Source: Dunaliella salina
Lineage: Eukaryota > Chlorophyta > Chlorophyceae > Chlamydomonadales > Dunaliellaceae
Direction: 5' to 3'
Length of the DNA stretch: 18,881 bases
Assembly (NCBI GenBank): GCA_002284615.2
Contig: MU070005.1
Span: 29,102 to 47,982 of the forward strand
Shown here in pieces: positions 1 to 8,546 of the stretch. How positions within the stretch are numbered: position 1 is the first letter of the stretch; each line of letters starts with the position of its first letter. Below the pieces are notes generated by a model. It was not told the origin of the DNA, made no database searches, and saw only the letters and a list, made by a program, of their open reading frames with translations. The position numbers were made by a program, and so were the translations under genes.

Positions 1-447
1 GCGCCAAGTGCTAAACATAGTCCGCACAGCCATAATCCCTAGCCTTGCATACTCTTTTGCAGTAACTCCCTGCACCCCTACTGACCTTATTATCTGGGAC
101 ACCGTGATAGACAGAATGGTCAAACACAAACTTTGGAAAAGCACAGCTGCGCAATGGTCCGTGAAGATTCTGATAATTTTGGACTAGGACGCACTTCAAT
201 CTGCGTAGAGTACCATAGACGCCAGGCTTTTTCTCTCTCTTCCAGCCTTGAGGACCCCTCAGTAAGACACCGCACAGTTAGCCTCAACCTCCTAACTAAG
301 CAGATAGAAAACCTTAATACTTTATCTGAAACCTACCTCACCAAACAAGAAAGAACATATCTACACATAAAACGCCAGCTCAACTATAACATGCGTGCCC
401 GCCAGCTGACTAGCGTGCATTCCAGCAAGCTCCATCCAGGAGGGTAA
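1..447 (+). pseudogene. Reverse transcriptase C-terminal (thumb) fragment of family 1 element
   Basis: From position 2 the frame reads RQVLNIVRTAIIPSLAYSF, then TPCTPTDLIIWDTVIDRMV. This is the usual look of the RT thumb in non-LTR elements: an amphipathic helix, a PxLAYSF turn, then a second helix. Near 150 the reading switches by a frameshift to the frame of 133-447, which continues with NFGLGRTSICVEYHRRQA and a helical, charged stretch ending SSKLHPGG before the stop. The RT palm (the YxDD motif) is not in the window. It cannot be functional as it stands because of the frameshift and the missing core. Confidence 0.65.
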
Positions 448-964
448 AAAAAAAAAGTGGCGGACGTACCCGCAAAATTCTGGTCCGCAGGCCCAAAAGG
501 ACCACCCCACCCCCCAGCCCCACCTTCCCTTGCTCCATTCCAGACCAAAAGGGTACCAATCTGCTCCTTTTCAAATTCCCTATCCATCTGCATACTTAGG
601 GAAGTGAAAGATTGACTTGCAGCAGAGTTATGGGGCAAAAACTGAGGAGCGGACGCCTATGCAAGCCTGCCCTTCTGGGCACCCACAACTGGCCTGCAAG
701 TCCTCCAAATAGCCTTCTGACTTCGCAGTGCAAGGAATTATTATACATTGCCACTACCATGAAAGTTTGGATTTGTTTGCTGCATGCTTGCCGTCACACC
801 CCCCGCAACCCACACCCATGCCCATGCGGCATTGACTCTATTCCATGCACAGAGACCCCCCAATTTGCCCAATTTCCTCAAAGAGGGTGCCAATGAACAG
901 TTCTCAAGCTCAGGATTCTGAAAATATATTTAGAATTTCGAGAGAGTGCCCCAGAAAAAAACTG

Positions 965-997
965 GAGGGGGGGTCCCAAAAACTCGGAACCCCCCTC
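965..997. repeat. G-run/C-run hairpin
   Basis: An arm GAGGGGGG at 965-972 pairs with CCCCCCTC at 990-997. After one mismatch the stem continues for three pairs (TCC with GGA), leaving a loop of about nine bases. It lies about 100 bases before the open linker frame that starts near 1098. Confidence 0.6.
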
Positions 998-1023
998 AGG
1001 GACCACCCACCCCCCACCCTCTC

Positions 1024-1050
1024 CGATTGGTCCCATATATACACCAATCG
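1024..1050 (+). promoter_or_regulatory. Inverted repeat CGATTGGT/ACCAATCG around a TATATA core
   Basis: CGATTGGT (1024-1031) is the exact reverse complement of ACCAATCG (1043-1050), and the 11-base spacer contains CATATATAC. The arms contain ATTGG/CCAAT and the spacer is TATA-like, 50-70 bases before the open frame at 1098, so an internal promoter is conceivable. The sequence alone does not show promoter activity. Confidence 0.25.
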
Positions 1051-1097
1051 ATAGCTCTCAATCTCAGGATCCCGAACATATAGTTTTTTATAAGGAC

Positions 1098-2348
1098 TTG
1101 CCGGGGGTCTCCAAAAGTTATGCTAACTGGGGGCTCCTGCTCCATCTCATGAAAAATGGCACTAGTGTGTTCAAGGAGGAGCTAGAGCACATTTGTGAAG
1201 CCCTCACCTTGCACAAACCACCTCCTCACGACCTCCCTACTCTCATCACCTGCATTATGCAACCTCTGCTGAATATGGTTATCAGCGGGCTACATGAGCT
1301 TACATCTTGTCGCAAAATTCACGTCATTTCAGTCTCTCAACTTCAGGCTAAACACCCCAAGGTGAACAACAAATGTAAAATTGCACTTAACAGACTGGCA
1401 GCTCTTGTCAACCTTGCACTACAAGAAGAATTGAACACATCCTCAATCCAAAAAATCATGGCCTACAAAAATACTGAGGCAAATACCCTCCCAGTTTACC
1501 GTCGTATCAACAACACTCATGTGAGCGGCCTTACCAACATCAGCATGGGTGGGGAACAGCCTCCCCACACCCAGATTTTTCAACGTGCAAACTCCCAACC
1601 TAGCTTCATCCCCCCCATTCAAGCAGTGCCACCGCCACAGCCTCATTCCACATCTTTCTACACCCATGAACACACCGGACGCCGCCTCAGACGTGCACTC
1701 AAGCATCTGACACCCATTAATTGTCCTGCAGCACAACAACTTTCAAATGTAATGGACATGCAATCACTAGAGGAGCCACTCAGCAAAAGGACTCGCTCCA
1801 ATGCTACACTCAACATCACTCCCACACAAGCACTCCACCCCTCTGCAAACAGACTCAATGCAAGCTTGGATACTCTGGCTCCTGCTGTACGAGATACTAC
1901 TGCAGAAGGGCCACTTAGCAAACGCACACGCTCAGCATTAAGAAATACCTCTTCTTCCATATCCCAGCTCAGCCAGGCTAGCCCAAATGATAGCAGTTCA
2001 CATGCTTGTCTGAGCACGGCTCACTTTATCACTACACAGGCCAACCCCCCTAGCACTAACAACCAACATCAGACAGATGATTGTCTCAACCCTCTGAGAC
2101 AAACTCTTACTCCGCACAGCCTAGATACTCAAACAAACAGACCCAGAAAGAAGAGGCAGCAATTGCTCCACATGGACAGAGAAGTCATTTCCCCAGCCAT
2201 CCACTCTCTAAGCCCCCTTTCCCAAGGCCCAAAAGTCTGGAATTATAGGAGAAACATAGCTGAGAAACTTGCTAAAGAGACTACTGCTAGCCATGCTATC
2301 AGTTCTTTCTTCTATCATGATTTAGATATTACTCACATAGATGATTGA
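1098..2348 (+). pseudogene. Basic, low-complexity linker region of the family 1 polyprotein
   Basis: 416 codons open from a TTG; the first ATG is about 17 codons in, so the true start is uncertain and the frame probably continued from the RT part. The N-terminal half looks helical (for example NNKCKIALNRLAALVNLAL). The rest is rich in P, Q, S, T, N and H and looks disordered. A motif E-x-PLSKRTRS occurs twice, at 1770-1799 and 1905-1934, exactly 45 codons apart, and RPRKKRQ follows near 2140: all resemble nuclear-localisation or RNA-binding basic patches. The frame ends in TGA at 2346-2348, where the PHD frame overlaps by four bases. That looks more like a single frameshift in one polyprotein than two genes. 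No enzymatic domain is recognised. Confidence 0.5.
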
Positions 2349-3208
2349 TAATTTTTACGGAGAACAAGAAAGAATGGTCAAGCTCTCCCGCCCACCTCCA
2401 AGTGCAATATCACATGCACTACGCACCTATGATAATTGAAAAATGGGTCCTGCCACTTTTCAAACAAGCTAACCTTGTGCCTGAAGATGACTCACCTGCT
2501 GCTCGCACTGATATTGAGTGTGCCTGCTGCCAAATATGCAACTACTACCAAAGTTATGAAACTGGAACCTCGAAGCATCCACTTCCTGATATGTATGTTT
2601 GTGAGGTGTGCCACCGGACGTACCATTGGAAATGCATGAAGGAGCTTGGATGCTACTCGGATGAGCAAAGACAAGAAATTGCAACAGCTTACACATGGGC
2701 ATGTCCCGCCTGTGCAAGCCTAAATGATGCCCAAAAAATTGAAAGAAAGCAACAGACTAAACGAGAACTCAGGAGGGTCACTTGGAAGCCCTCCTGGGAG
2801 TCAGAGGATCTACAGGAGACATGGCCTAAATTTAAAGAGTGTTTGCTTAAGTTTGAAGCACAACAGAGCGAGCCTATCCTCACAACACCCACAGCAGATT
2901 CTCCCCTTTCAAATCTTGAAAGACAAGGTTTTGAAAAACTCAATGAAAGCAATGTATGGCAGCAGAAAATGGACACAGAACTGCGCAACATAATCACTTT
3001 TGGTACAAACCCCACTAATCCACAAGCAGACATAAAACCTACAGGCTCATGTGAATATTGGCTGTGCGAGGTTGACCTCGTGAAGTACACGGATCAGCAA
3101 CCCCCTCATTCAGCATCATCAGACATAGGATCCCACAGACGTTGCCCTCCTACTCATTCCCCCCTCATTCTCCCAGATATACACGGCGCACATGGCTTAC
3201 ATATATAA
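2345..3208 (+). pseudogene. PHD-finger segment of the family 1 polyprotein
   Basis: The frame holds a textbook Cys4-His-Cys3 PHD finger at 2528-2713. Counting from the first codon, the ligands are C62, C65, C86, C89, H94, C97, C120 and C123, with spacings 2-20-2-4-2-22-2, and a tryptophan sits just before the last pair (TWACPAC). Known: PHD fingers commonly bind histone H3 tails. Inferred: in a retrotransposon such a module could steer integration or chromatin contact. After the finger come a basic stretch and RRVTWKPSWESEDL, which faintly resembles the end of a chromodomain. The frame stops at TAA 3206-3208, but the same frame stays protein-like beyond it. The first ATG is at 2414; the TTG at 2345 only marks the open frame. 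Confidence 0.7.
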
Positions 3209-3450
3209 TACGCAAGGCAAATGTGTTGGTATGACTTCCCCGAACCGCTTCCAAATCCTCTACAGGCTTTCTATGGGGCCCAGCTTGCTGGCATGCACGA
3301 CAAAATAACACCAGCTCCTGGCAGCTTTGTTACTGAGCTATGAAAGCTCCTTTCCCGCAAATCCATGCTTGAAAGAAAGTACTTTAGCAAGAGGATCAAA
3401 GACTCTTTTTCAAGAGCCCTTCCAACTCACATTCATACTGTTTTTCAAAA
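3209..3450 (+). pseudogene. Degenerate continuation between PHD segment and conserved block
   Basis: The PHD frame continues past the TAA with protein-like text (MCWYDFPEPLPNPLQAFYGA, then a basic helical piece KSMLERKYFSKRIKDSFSRA). It is interrupted by TGA near 3341 and TAG near 3488. A neighbouring frame reads YNTQGKCVGMTSPNRFQILY across 3206-3265, so a small frameshift lies near 3265. No domain is named; it links the PHD segment to the block at 3451. Confidence 0.45.
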
Positions 3451-4156
3451 ATGGGCTTTGGTAACCCAAGAAAAATGGCCTCCCCACTAGAGCACAACCC
3501 ACAATACCAGAATTTTTGGAGCGCGGACTCCCGAGACGCTCTTTTTGGTGCCATGCATAATGCCTTCTCGTCCAAATTCTCAGGCTTCTCAGTCTGCCAT
3601 CCCATTAATGATGAGGGAATCATGACCCAAGCTTTGCAACATGCCATCTATTCTGCCATTCTCAACACAGAGGCCACTGCTACATTCATGTTCCTTCCGG
3701 CTTGGAATAAGAACATGATATCCAACCCCTACTCCAAACTTTTCAATGCCTACCCCCACCTCTGTTACGAACTTGGAACCATACCTCGCGAAAAACTTAG
3801 TTACAGCGCCCCTCAATCCTGCCCAAACCAAGAGATACCTTTACCTAAGCATACCTGGGACCTTCGTATCTTTGCTGTTTGGAACACTGCAGCTCGAGTC
3901 CATCTTAAAAACCATAACAAAGACTGGCTACAGGGCCTGGAAAAAAGATTTGAAAGAAGCCACAGAGTGGAAGCTGACGAACGTCAGCAGCCACCCTGTC
4001 CTAAATCCCATGCATGCCCACATGCCAGGTTTTAATAAACAAGAACGCCTCCCATTTAACAAACAACACGTCTCCAAGCACCCTAGAAATTTACACATGA
4101 GCATCCAAGATACAGACTTGGTGCCCAACCAATCCAGTACTCTCCTATCTCTCTAA
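3451..4156 (+). pseudogene. Unassigned conserved block of the family 1 polyprotein
   Basis: 194 codons are open at 3451-4035, then the coding sense moves by a frameshift near 3960 into the frame ending at 4156 (reading EWKLTNVSSHPVLNPMHAHM). Notable features are SRDALFGAMHNAFSSKFSG, a central helix, FMFLPAWNK, NAYPHLC, IPREKLSY and a C-terminal WDLRIFAVWN. The strand-LPAW and aromatic pattern gives a mixed alpha/beta impression, faintly like a degenerate methyltransferase fold of the PCIF1 sort. I see no convincing catalytic motif, so this is only a suggestion. The block sits immediately before RNase H. It is non-functional here because of the frameshift and stops. Confidence 0.45.
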
Positions 4157-4185
4157 GTTGCTGACTGGAGAACTTCTGTTGAACA

Positions 4186-5286
4186 TTGGCATACACAGAT
4201 GGCAGCTGCCTTGTCCATAACGGTAAGCAAGAAATTGGAGCAGGTGTCTACTGCCCATCCACTGACAGCAAGAACTTTGTAGAACCAAACCGTGCCGAGA
4301 TTACTAAAACCATCACTAGAGCTGAATTAGCAGCAATTGCTGCTGCTATCATCACCAAAAATGCAGATATTACACCAGACAGCCTCATCTCTTTCAACCA
4401 AATACGTAAAGAACTTCTTTATCCTGAGAGACACCTCAGGCATATCCAAGGAGACGTCCTCGAAATGATTTCAACTCTCATTAGAGACTTCCATACCAAA
4501 ATTCGAATTTACAAGGTGAAGTCCCATGCTGGCATCGCTGGAAATGAGTGTGCGGATGCTGTTGCAAAACATCAGGCAAAGCAAGCCTTGAACTGCGTGG
4601 CCAACACCGAGATCCCTGGTGCAGGCCCTGTTGGAAATCCATTTACAAATATTTTATGGTTAGCCAAGGAAGAAAGAGTACATGCTGCAGGCACATCTGC
4701 GGGTCCACCACCCGCCCACGAGCTCAACTATTTCCCCAGTCTTCAAGATGCCCTCAAATCCCACATTCATTCTAAACACAAGCTTGGATATGCCAAGGCC
4801 AAAACAGGCTACTGCTCTTACTATAAAAACTTATTACCGCAAGTAAATATAAAAACCAGCAATTCCTTCAGGAATATGCCCAACATTTCTGTACCCATGA
4901 AGCGTATCATTGATGATATCCTGCAGTACCGCACAGGCATCCTCTACAACCAAAAACGTGCAGTACGTTTTAAAAGGTCGACTGATCCATCTTGCCCCCT
5001 CCCTGGCTTCCATCACTTGGATAGCGCACTACACATGCTCTCAAGCTGCCAAAATCATCTAATCTCCAACATGAAAACTGAACGCCATAACATTGTAGGT
5101 AGAATGATTACAGAAGCCCTCAGCAAATGCCCTGCAGGGGCAGGCCTAGTATACACAGACATAGGAAGCGACTTTAAATTTGCTCATCAACACCTCCAAC
5201 TCCCTACACATGCCTCAAACAGAACTTTGCCTGCGTACTTCTTCCCTCGCAACCTTCCAGAGAGGAAAAGACTCAACTCCAGTTGA
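4186..5286 (+). pseudogene. RNase H domain plus zinc knuckle of the family 1 element
   Basis: 366 codons are open after a TGA at 4180-4182; there is no plausible ATG start, so this is an internal piece of a polyprotein. Residues about 2-130 are a type I RNase H: D5 in YTDGS, E47 in TRAEL, D65 in PDSL, H114 in KSHAG and D124 in GNECADA. The DEDD catalytic set and the accessory histidine are therefore all present. RNase H removes the RNA strand of the RNA/DNA hybrid after reverse transcription. Farther on, C270, H277, H283 and C288 (CPLPGFHHLDSALHMLSSC) form a knuckle of the kind found near the end of RT elements. The frame ends at a TGA followed directly by CCAGAT, which reads as a mutated Arg codon of an RPD motif, and similarity continues in frame to 5697. 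Confidence 0.8.
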
Positions 5287-5697
5287 CCAGATGCTGTTCT
5301 GATCACCCCTTCTAATGCCTAACATATTTCAGACGGTGTTTCTCCTACCTATTCCCATCCCGCTTTGCGCAGCTCCTCACGGACGACCACCAGAACTAGC
5401 CGCACGAGGCCACCCCATAAACTTCATGCAATTGAACGCCATGTGCACCTAATAGGAATCAAGTTCTGTGGAGACACAAGGCCAGTGCATCAAATGAACG
5501 CGGCAAAGTAGCAACATGCAGACTTTCGTAAACTTATCAACGCTAAAGCTGTTACAATTCACCCTATTCTCCTGGGTGTAGGTGGAAATACGGATACTGA
5601 ACATACCCTGAAGCAATTCAAACAACTAGGATTGGATCACCAGCGTGCCACGAAGCTTGCTCAACAACTTCATGCCCATTCTGTTCAATACTATTGA
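5287..5697 (+). pseudogene. PD-(D/E)xK-like nuclease region, C-terminal part of the family 1 element
   Basis: In the same frame as the RNase H segment the text continues PDAVLITPSNA (5287-5319), then about 45 residues later HVHLIGIKFCGDTRP, then NAAKxQHADFRKLI and PILLGVGGNTDTEHTLKQF. The layout PD, 40-60 residues, (E/D)xK, then a helix with Q is that of restriction-like endonucleases, which serve as the nicking enzyme in several non-LTR lineages. Here the acidic residue of ExK is replaced by glycine (GGA ATC AAG at 5455-5463). Stops interrupt at TGA 5284-5286, TAA 5320-5322 and TAG 5509-5511, and the frame ends at TGA 5695-5697. The assignment rests on motif layout only. Confidence 0.5.
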
Positions 5698-5911
5698 ATA
5701 GTATGCCCACAAATTAGTCACCACACGCAGCGCTATTGAAAACAAAAATACTTCCCACAGCCAGGTTCTAGAGACAGGTGCTTCTAATAACCCTCCAGAT
5801 CCACATCAGCATTCTCTTTTTCATACCTTGTGGTGGAGGGGGCACACGGCCCTTTTTTGAGCCTATGTGTCTCCTCTTCCTTAATTGATGTAGGGAGAGT
5901 TTCTCTGCCTA
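5698..5911 (+). other. Polyprotein tail and 3' UTR of the family 1 element
   Basis: After a frameshift near 5697 the frame starting at 5702 reads KLVTTRSAIENKNTSHSQ and ends GASNNPPDPHQHSLF... at TGA 5858-5860. Positions 5777-5911 closely match 8415-8546. The shared part includes GGTGCTTCTAA, a GGAGGGGGC block and TTAATTGATGTAGGGAGAG. The two copies diverge after TCTCTGCCTA, which I take as the 3' end of the family. No poly(A) tail or clear target-site duplication is visible. Confidence 0.6.
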
Positions 5912-6234
5912 CGTAGTTTTTTCCTTTTCTTTGCTAATTGTCCAATCATATTTTTCCTATCGAACTTGCAGCCGAGCAGCCATGCTTTTTGACTGGTGGC
6001 TTACTCTGTAATCTCTGTACAACGTATTCAAGTTTAGGCCTGAATGCCCATCTTGTAAGAAATTTTTGTGTGGGACTGTATGCAATTTGAGCACTTTGGA
6101 CGAGCAAAGCCACATATATCACGCATGTGCAAAACACATCACAAAACAGAAACAAGCATAGGTATGGCAGTTGGCAGTGTTCATACTCTTCAACTGCTTG
6201 CAGTAACTTGACTTGTCAATCTTGAAATAGCTGG
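5912..6234. other. Spacer without a supported gene
   Basis: AT-rich sequence between the family 1 tail and the first family 2 fragment. Short stretches (GTAAGAAATTTT at 6056 and ACAAAACAG...GCATA near 6142-6161) recur at 9920 and 10050-10072, so this may be a strongly diverged interspersed repeat. I see no coding signal. Confidence 0.4.
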
Positions 6235-6495
6235 TTGAGAAATAGCTGGTTTTACCAGCGACAGATAATCAAGAATGTAAGACCGATAACTAGGAGGCTC
6301 ATTGCTAACAGTGAGACGCTGAGAAAAGTCAATCGAGCGAATTTACACATGCATTCTAGGACACCTCCCTGCTGGACTGCCCAGGTCCTAGATGGCTTTC
6401 AAGGACTGCGGCGCAGTGACTCCTTTGTGACGTCCATGGGCATTCCCATACAAGGTTTTACTTGTGACTTGAATTTAACCCCTTGCCTCTTCTGA
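6235..6495 (+). pseudogene. Family 2 non-LTR retrotransposon fragment (post-RT region)
   Basis: The open frame contains NSETLRKVNRANLHMHSRT, then CWTAQVLDGFQGLRRSDSF. The same block order (ADM.NSKKCWAPEFISAFQGL) occurs in the longer copy near 6890-6945, which lies downstream of RT-thumb sequence, so this is a piece of the same element type. It has neither RT nor zinc motif of its own and is truncated on both sides. The residues past about 6445 lose resemblance. Confidence 0.5.
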
Positions 6496-6598
6496 GCATA
6501 TTTGTGCACCTTACTTGGCTGGATGTCGCCATATTAGGCAGGTTGCAGATTAGTATAAGCTGGCAGATAGGCCTCATACCATGCTTTGATTGACTAAG

Positions 6599-7564
6599 AC
6601 ATATGCTCTCCCAGCTAGCATGTATGCTAGTCAAATTTGGGGTAACAGATTTATGAGACCAGGAGCTGAGATGACCTGCCCGTTGCAGACTGTGCACCTG
6701 TGATTACTAAAGCGAATTTCTTGGATTGAAAAAAGCTACACCAAATTGGTCTGTGCTGCGTGAATGTGGGTTTGAACCATTACAATTTTATTGGTTTCGT
6801 GCTGCTGTCAGATTTTATAATGCCTCTTTTGCCTGCAACAGCACTACTTACTTGGGGTGCTTGGAGCATTGACATGAGTAGTAACTCTAAAAAGTGCTGG
6901 GCTCCAGAGTTCATATCTGCTTTTCAGGGATTGGACAGGCGCAACTACTTCAAAGATTGCGTGTACTCAGGCCAGCCTATTGGGAAGAATGATTTTGTGG
7001 TCGATTTACAGAAAAGGCACAGGAGCGTGTGGCCAACTGAGGACCGGGCTGAACACGGTGCTCATTTAAACAAGTCAGCCAAGTACCATATCTGGGTAGT
7101 GCTTCCCTTCCGGCATAATTCTGCTCTTGGTAAACCTCTCCATACTTCTAGGTATCTGTACTTGGATTTGGGTAGGCATATGCAGAGGAACATTGCTTGC
7201 TTCCGATTGCATGCAAAAACTTCGAGTTGAAACTTCTCATTGGCATGGACATGTACCTCAATGTGATTTATGTGTTTCGAAACAATGGCAGGACGAAAAG
7301 TACGTCATGTTTATCTGCCCTTGCAGCTTCTTGTGTTGTCTTAGAAGAAAAAAGCACATCTTTTTAGTGCCTTTCCTGCTCACAGAGTAATGTCAGATGA
7401 TACAGGATCTTTCTTTTTTTCTCATGCCTGCTCTCTGGATGTAGCTCGTTTTTTTTTCCAAAACCAAGATACTCAGACTTGTCGCTGCATCCCTGAGCTT
7501 ATGGATTTTATCCACCACACCGAGCAGCCAGACTTTCTGGCTGAAGGTTATATTCCCTTGTAAA
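6599..7564 (+). pseudogene. Family 2 non-LTR retrotransposon copy, RT thumb to C-terminus
   Basis: Read with frameshifts, this copy is colinear. ALPASMYASQIWG (from 6605) is the classic thumb motif after the RT palm. WSVLRECGFEPLQFYWFRAA (6747-6806) is a conserved post-RT block. CWAPEFISAFQGL, then FVVDLQKRHRSVW and YLYLDLGRHMQRNIACFRL follow, then VETSHW and the zinc motif CDLC-x7-QDEKYVMFIC (7258-7314), in which a tyrosine replaces the usual histidine. Finally DVARFFFQNQ and ELMDFIHHTEQPDFLAEG end at TAA 7562-7564. Stops and frameshifts (near 6701, 6848 and 7210) make it inactive. The 5' part is missing, as is usual for non-LTR insertions. Confidence 0.7.
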
Positions 7565-8317
7565 CCTTACTGATGACTTCATGTACAGGATGCGCAGTGC
7601 ATGGAGAGCTGTTGTGGGAGTGGACCCGCGAGCAAAAAACAACAAATTGGCAATTTATCAATTTATCAGTTTTTGCTTTGCCTTTTGATCAGAATGTGCG
7701 CAAGCCTACTAAGACGCCAGGATACCTGAGGTGGGCGACGAACGCCCCAAACAGGGGTCCTTTTGAAATGTTCCCTTAACAAGGTGGCCACACTTGGTAC
7801 TTTTTGTGCTTAGCATCAAATGGTAGGCCTGGTTATGAGCCCTGGTCATGAGCCTTCGTGAGCCTTCCATAGCTGCTGAATTTGAAAAGTAACACTTGGG
7901 GCCACTTCTGCTATTTGCCCAAACGTGAACCCTACTTTTCGAGCAAGCACCCACCATATCTGACCAGCCACTGTACCAAATTTGGTGATTTTAAATGATT
8001 TGGTGTCCTTGAACCAAAAAATATCATTGCAAAAAAAGTGTAAAGACCCAGTGGTTTGTCAGATACTGGATTTCAGCCATTTCCCGCAGAGAAAATCCAG
8101 CACAAGGGGTGCCAAAAATATCAATTTTTGACCTCCTTCATTCCCACTTTTGAATATGCGGGATGTTAGCATACCATACAAGGGTTATTAAGAATATGTT
8201 TTGGGGGTGAAAAATGTTCCCAGGGTGAGCTGTGGGCCATTTTAGGGTGATCTGAGGCCAGGAGAGTGATCTGGGGTCCTCCAATTTTCTTCATTTTTGG
8301 GTGAACATAGTTTTTAT
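7565..8317. other. Spacer without a supported gene
   Basis: It probably begins with the 3' UTR of the family 2 copy (GTAAACCTT shared with 9334-9342). I see no coding signal that I trust. A small inverted repeat (CTGGATTTC and GAAAATCCAG) lies near 8066-8100, and three imperfect units built on GGGTGANCTG occur at 8223-8277. Confidence 0.4.
8223..8277. repeat. Three imperfect GGGTGANCTG tandem units
   Basis: GGGTGAGCTGTGGGCC, GGGTGATCTGAGGCC and GAGTGATCTGGGGTCC follow one another at about 22-24 base spacing. They are diverged from each other and the function is unknown. Confidence 0.45.
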
Positions 8318-8396
8318 TGGTATTATAATGATTGGCATGGTCAGATTCGGAAAATAATGATAAGGAAGAACATTTTCAGCGGTTTGGGCCCGTTGC
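8318..8396 (+). repeat. Family 2 3' UTR-like repeat
   Basis: Matches 9342-9418: both read AATGRTTGGCMTGGTCAG, then GGAAAATA, then GGRAAGAACATTTTCAG and TGGGCCCGTTG. In the second location this sequence follows directly on the end of a family 2 ORF, which suggests it is part of that family's 3' UTR. Confidence 0.6.
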
Positions 8397-8414
8397 CCAC
8401 CTCTGCTCTATTTT

Positions 8415-8546
8415 GGTGCTTCTAAAAACCCTCGAGATCCCCACTAGCCTGTCCTACCTCATCCTGTGATGGAGGGGGCTCACGGCTCTTTATGAGCCAA
8501 TGCGTCTCTCTTTCCTTAATTGATGTAGGGAGAGTTTCTCTGCCTA
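8415..8546 (+). mobile_element. 5'-truncated copy of the family 1 retrotransposon 3' end
   Basis: Aligns base for base, with moderate divergence, to 5777-5911: GGTGCTTCTAA, AACCCT, GAGATCC, GATGGAGGGGGC, CACGGC, TTCCTTAATTGATGTAGG and TTTCTCTGCCTA in the same order. In the coding frame the start still reads GASKNPRDPH, matching GASNNPPDPH of the longer copy. Only about 130 bases remain, which fits 5' truncation during target-primed reverse transcription. It begins less than 20 bases after a family 2 repeat. Confidence 0.75.

Larger units (their letters stand above)
448..1097 (+). other. Stretch without a supported gene, inside the family 1 element
   Basis: Starts with an A11 run after the stop of the RT fragment. 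It contains C-rich patches, a G/C-run hairpin (965-997), an inverted repeat around a TATATA core (1024-1050) and a diverged 30-base direct repeat (899-928 and 1053-1082, 25 of 30 identical). An open frame at 612-896 has a few cysteines (CPCG) but no family I recognise. This may be the diverged linker of the polyprotein or an insertion into it; I cannot decide which. Confidence 0.5.
1..5911 (+). mobile_element. Decayed non-LTR-type retrotransposon (family 1), 5' end outside window
   Basis: Seen: a chain of same-strand open segments, in changing frames, that together read as one polyprotein. The order is RT thumb (1-447), linker with PLSKRTRS repeats (1098-2348), PHD finger (2528-2713), an unassigned block (3451-4035), RNase H (4186-4560), zinc knuckle (about 4990-5050), a PD-(D/E)xK-like region (5287-5697) and a tail plus 3' UTR. 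The 3' end is placed near 5911 because similarity to a second copy at 8415-8546 stops there. Known: RT thumb followed by RNase H is usual for non-LTR retrotransposons. Inferred: one inactive insertion, broken by several frameshifts and stops. The RT catalytic core would lie left of position 1. I do not recognise a named family; algal Dualen/RandI elements, which also combine several enzymatic domains, are worth comparing. Confidence 0.75.

Noticed and set aside
1658..3090. Antisense open frames opposite the linker and PHD segments
   Set aside because: They are shadows of the plus-strand coding remnant; the plus-strand readings carry recognisable motifs and these do not.
3206..5511. In-frame TAA, TGA and TAG as evidence for a reassigned genetic code
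   Set aside because: All three stop types occur, frameshifts accompany them, and ispH uses a normal TAA stop with ordinary CAA/CAG glutamine codons. Decay explains them better.
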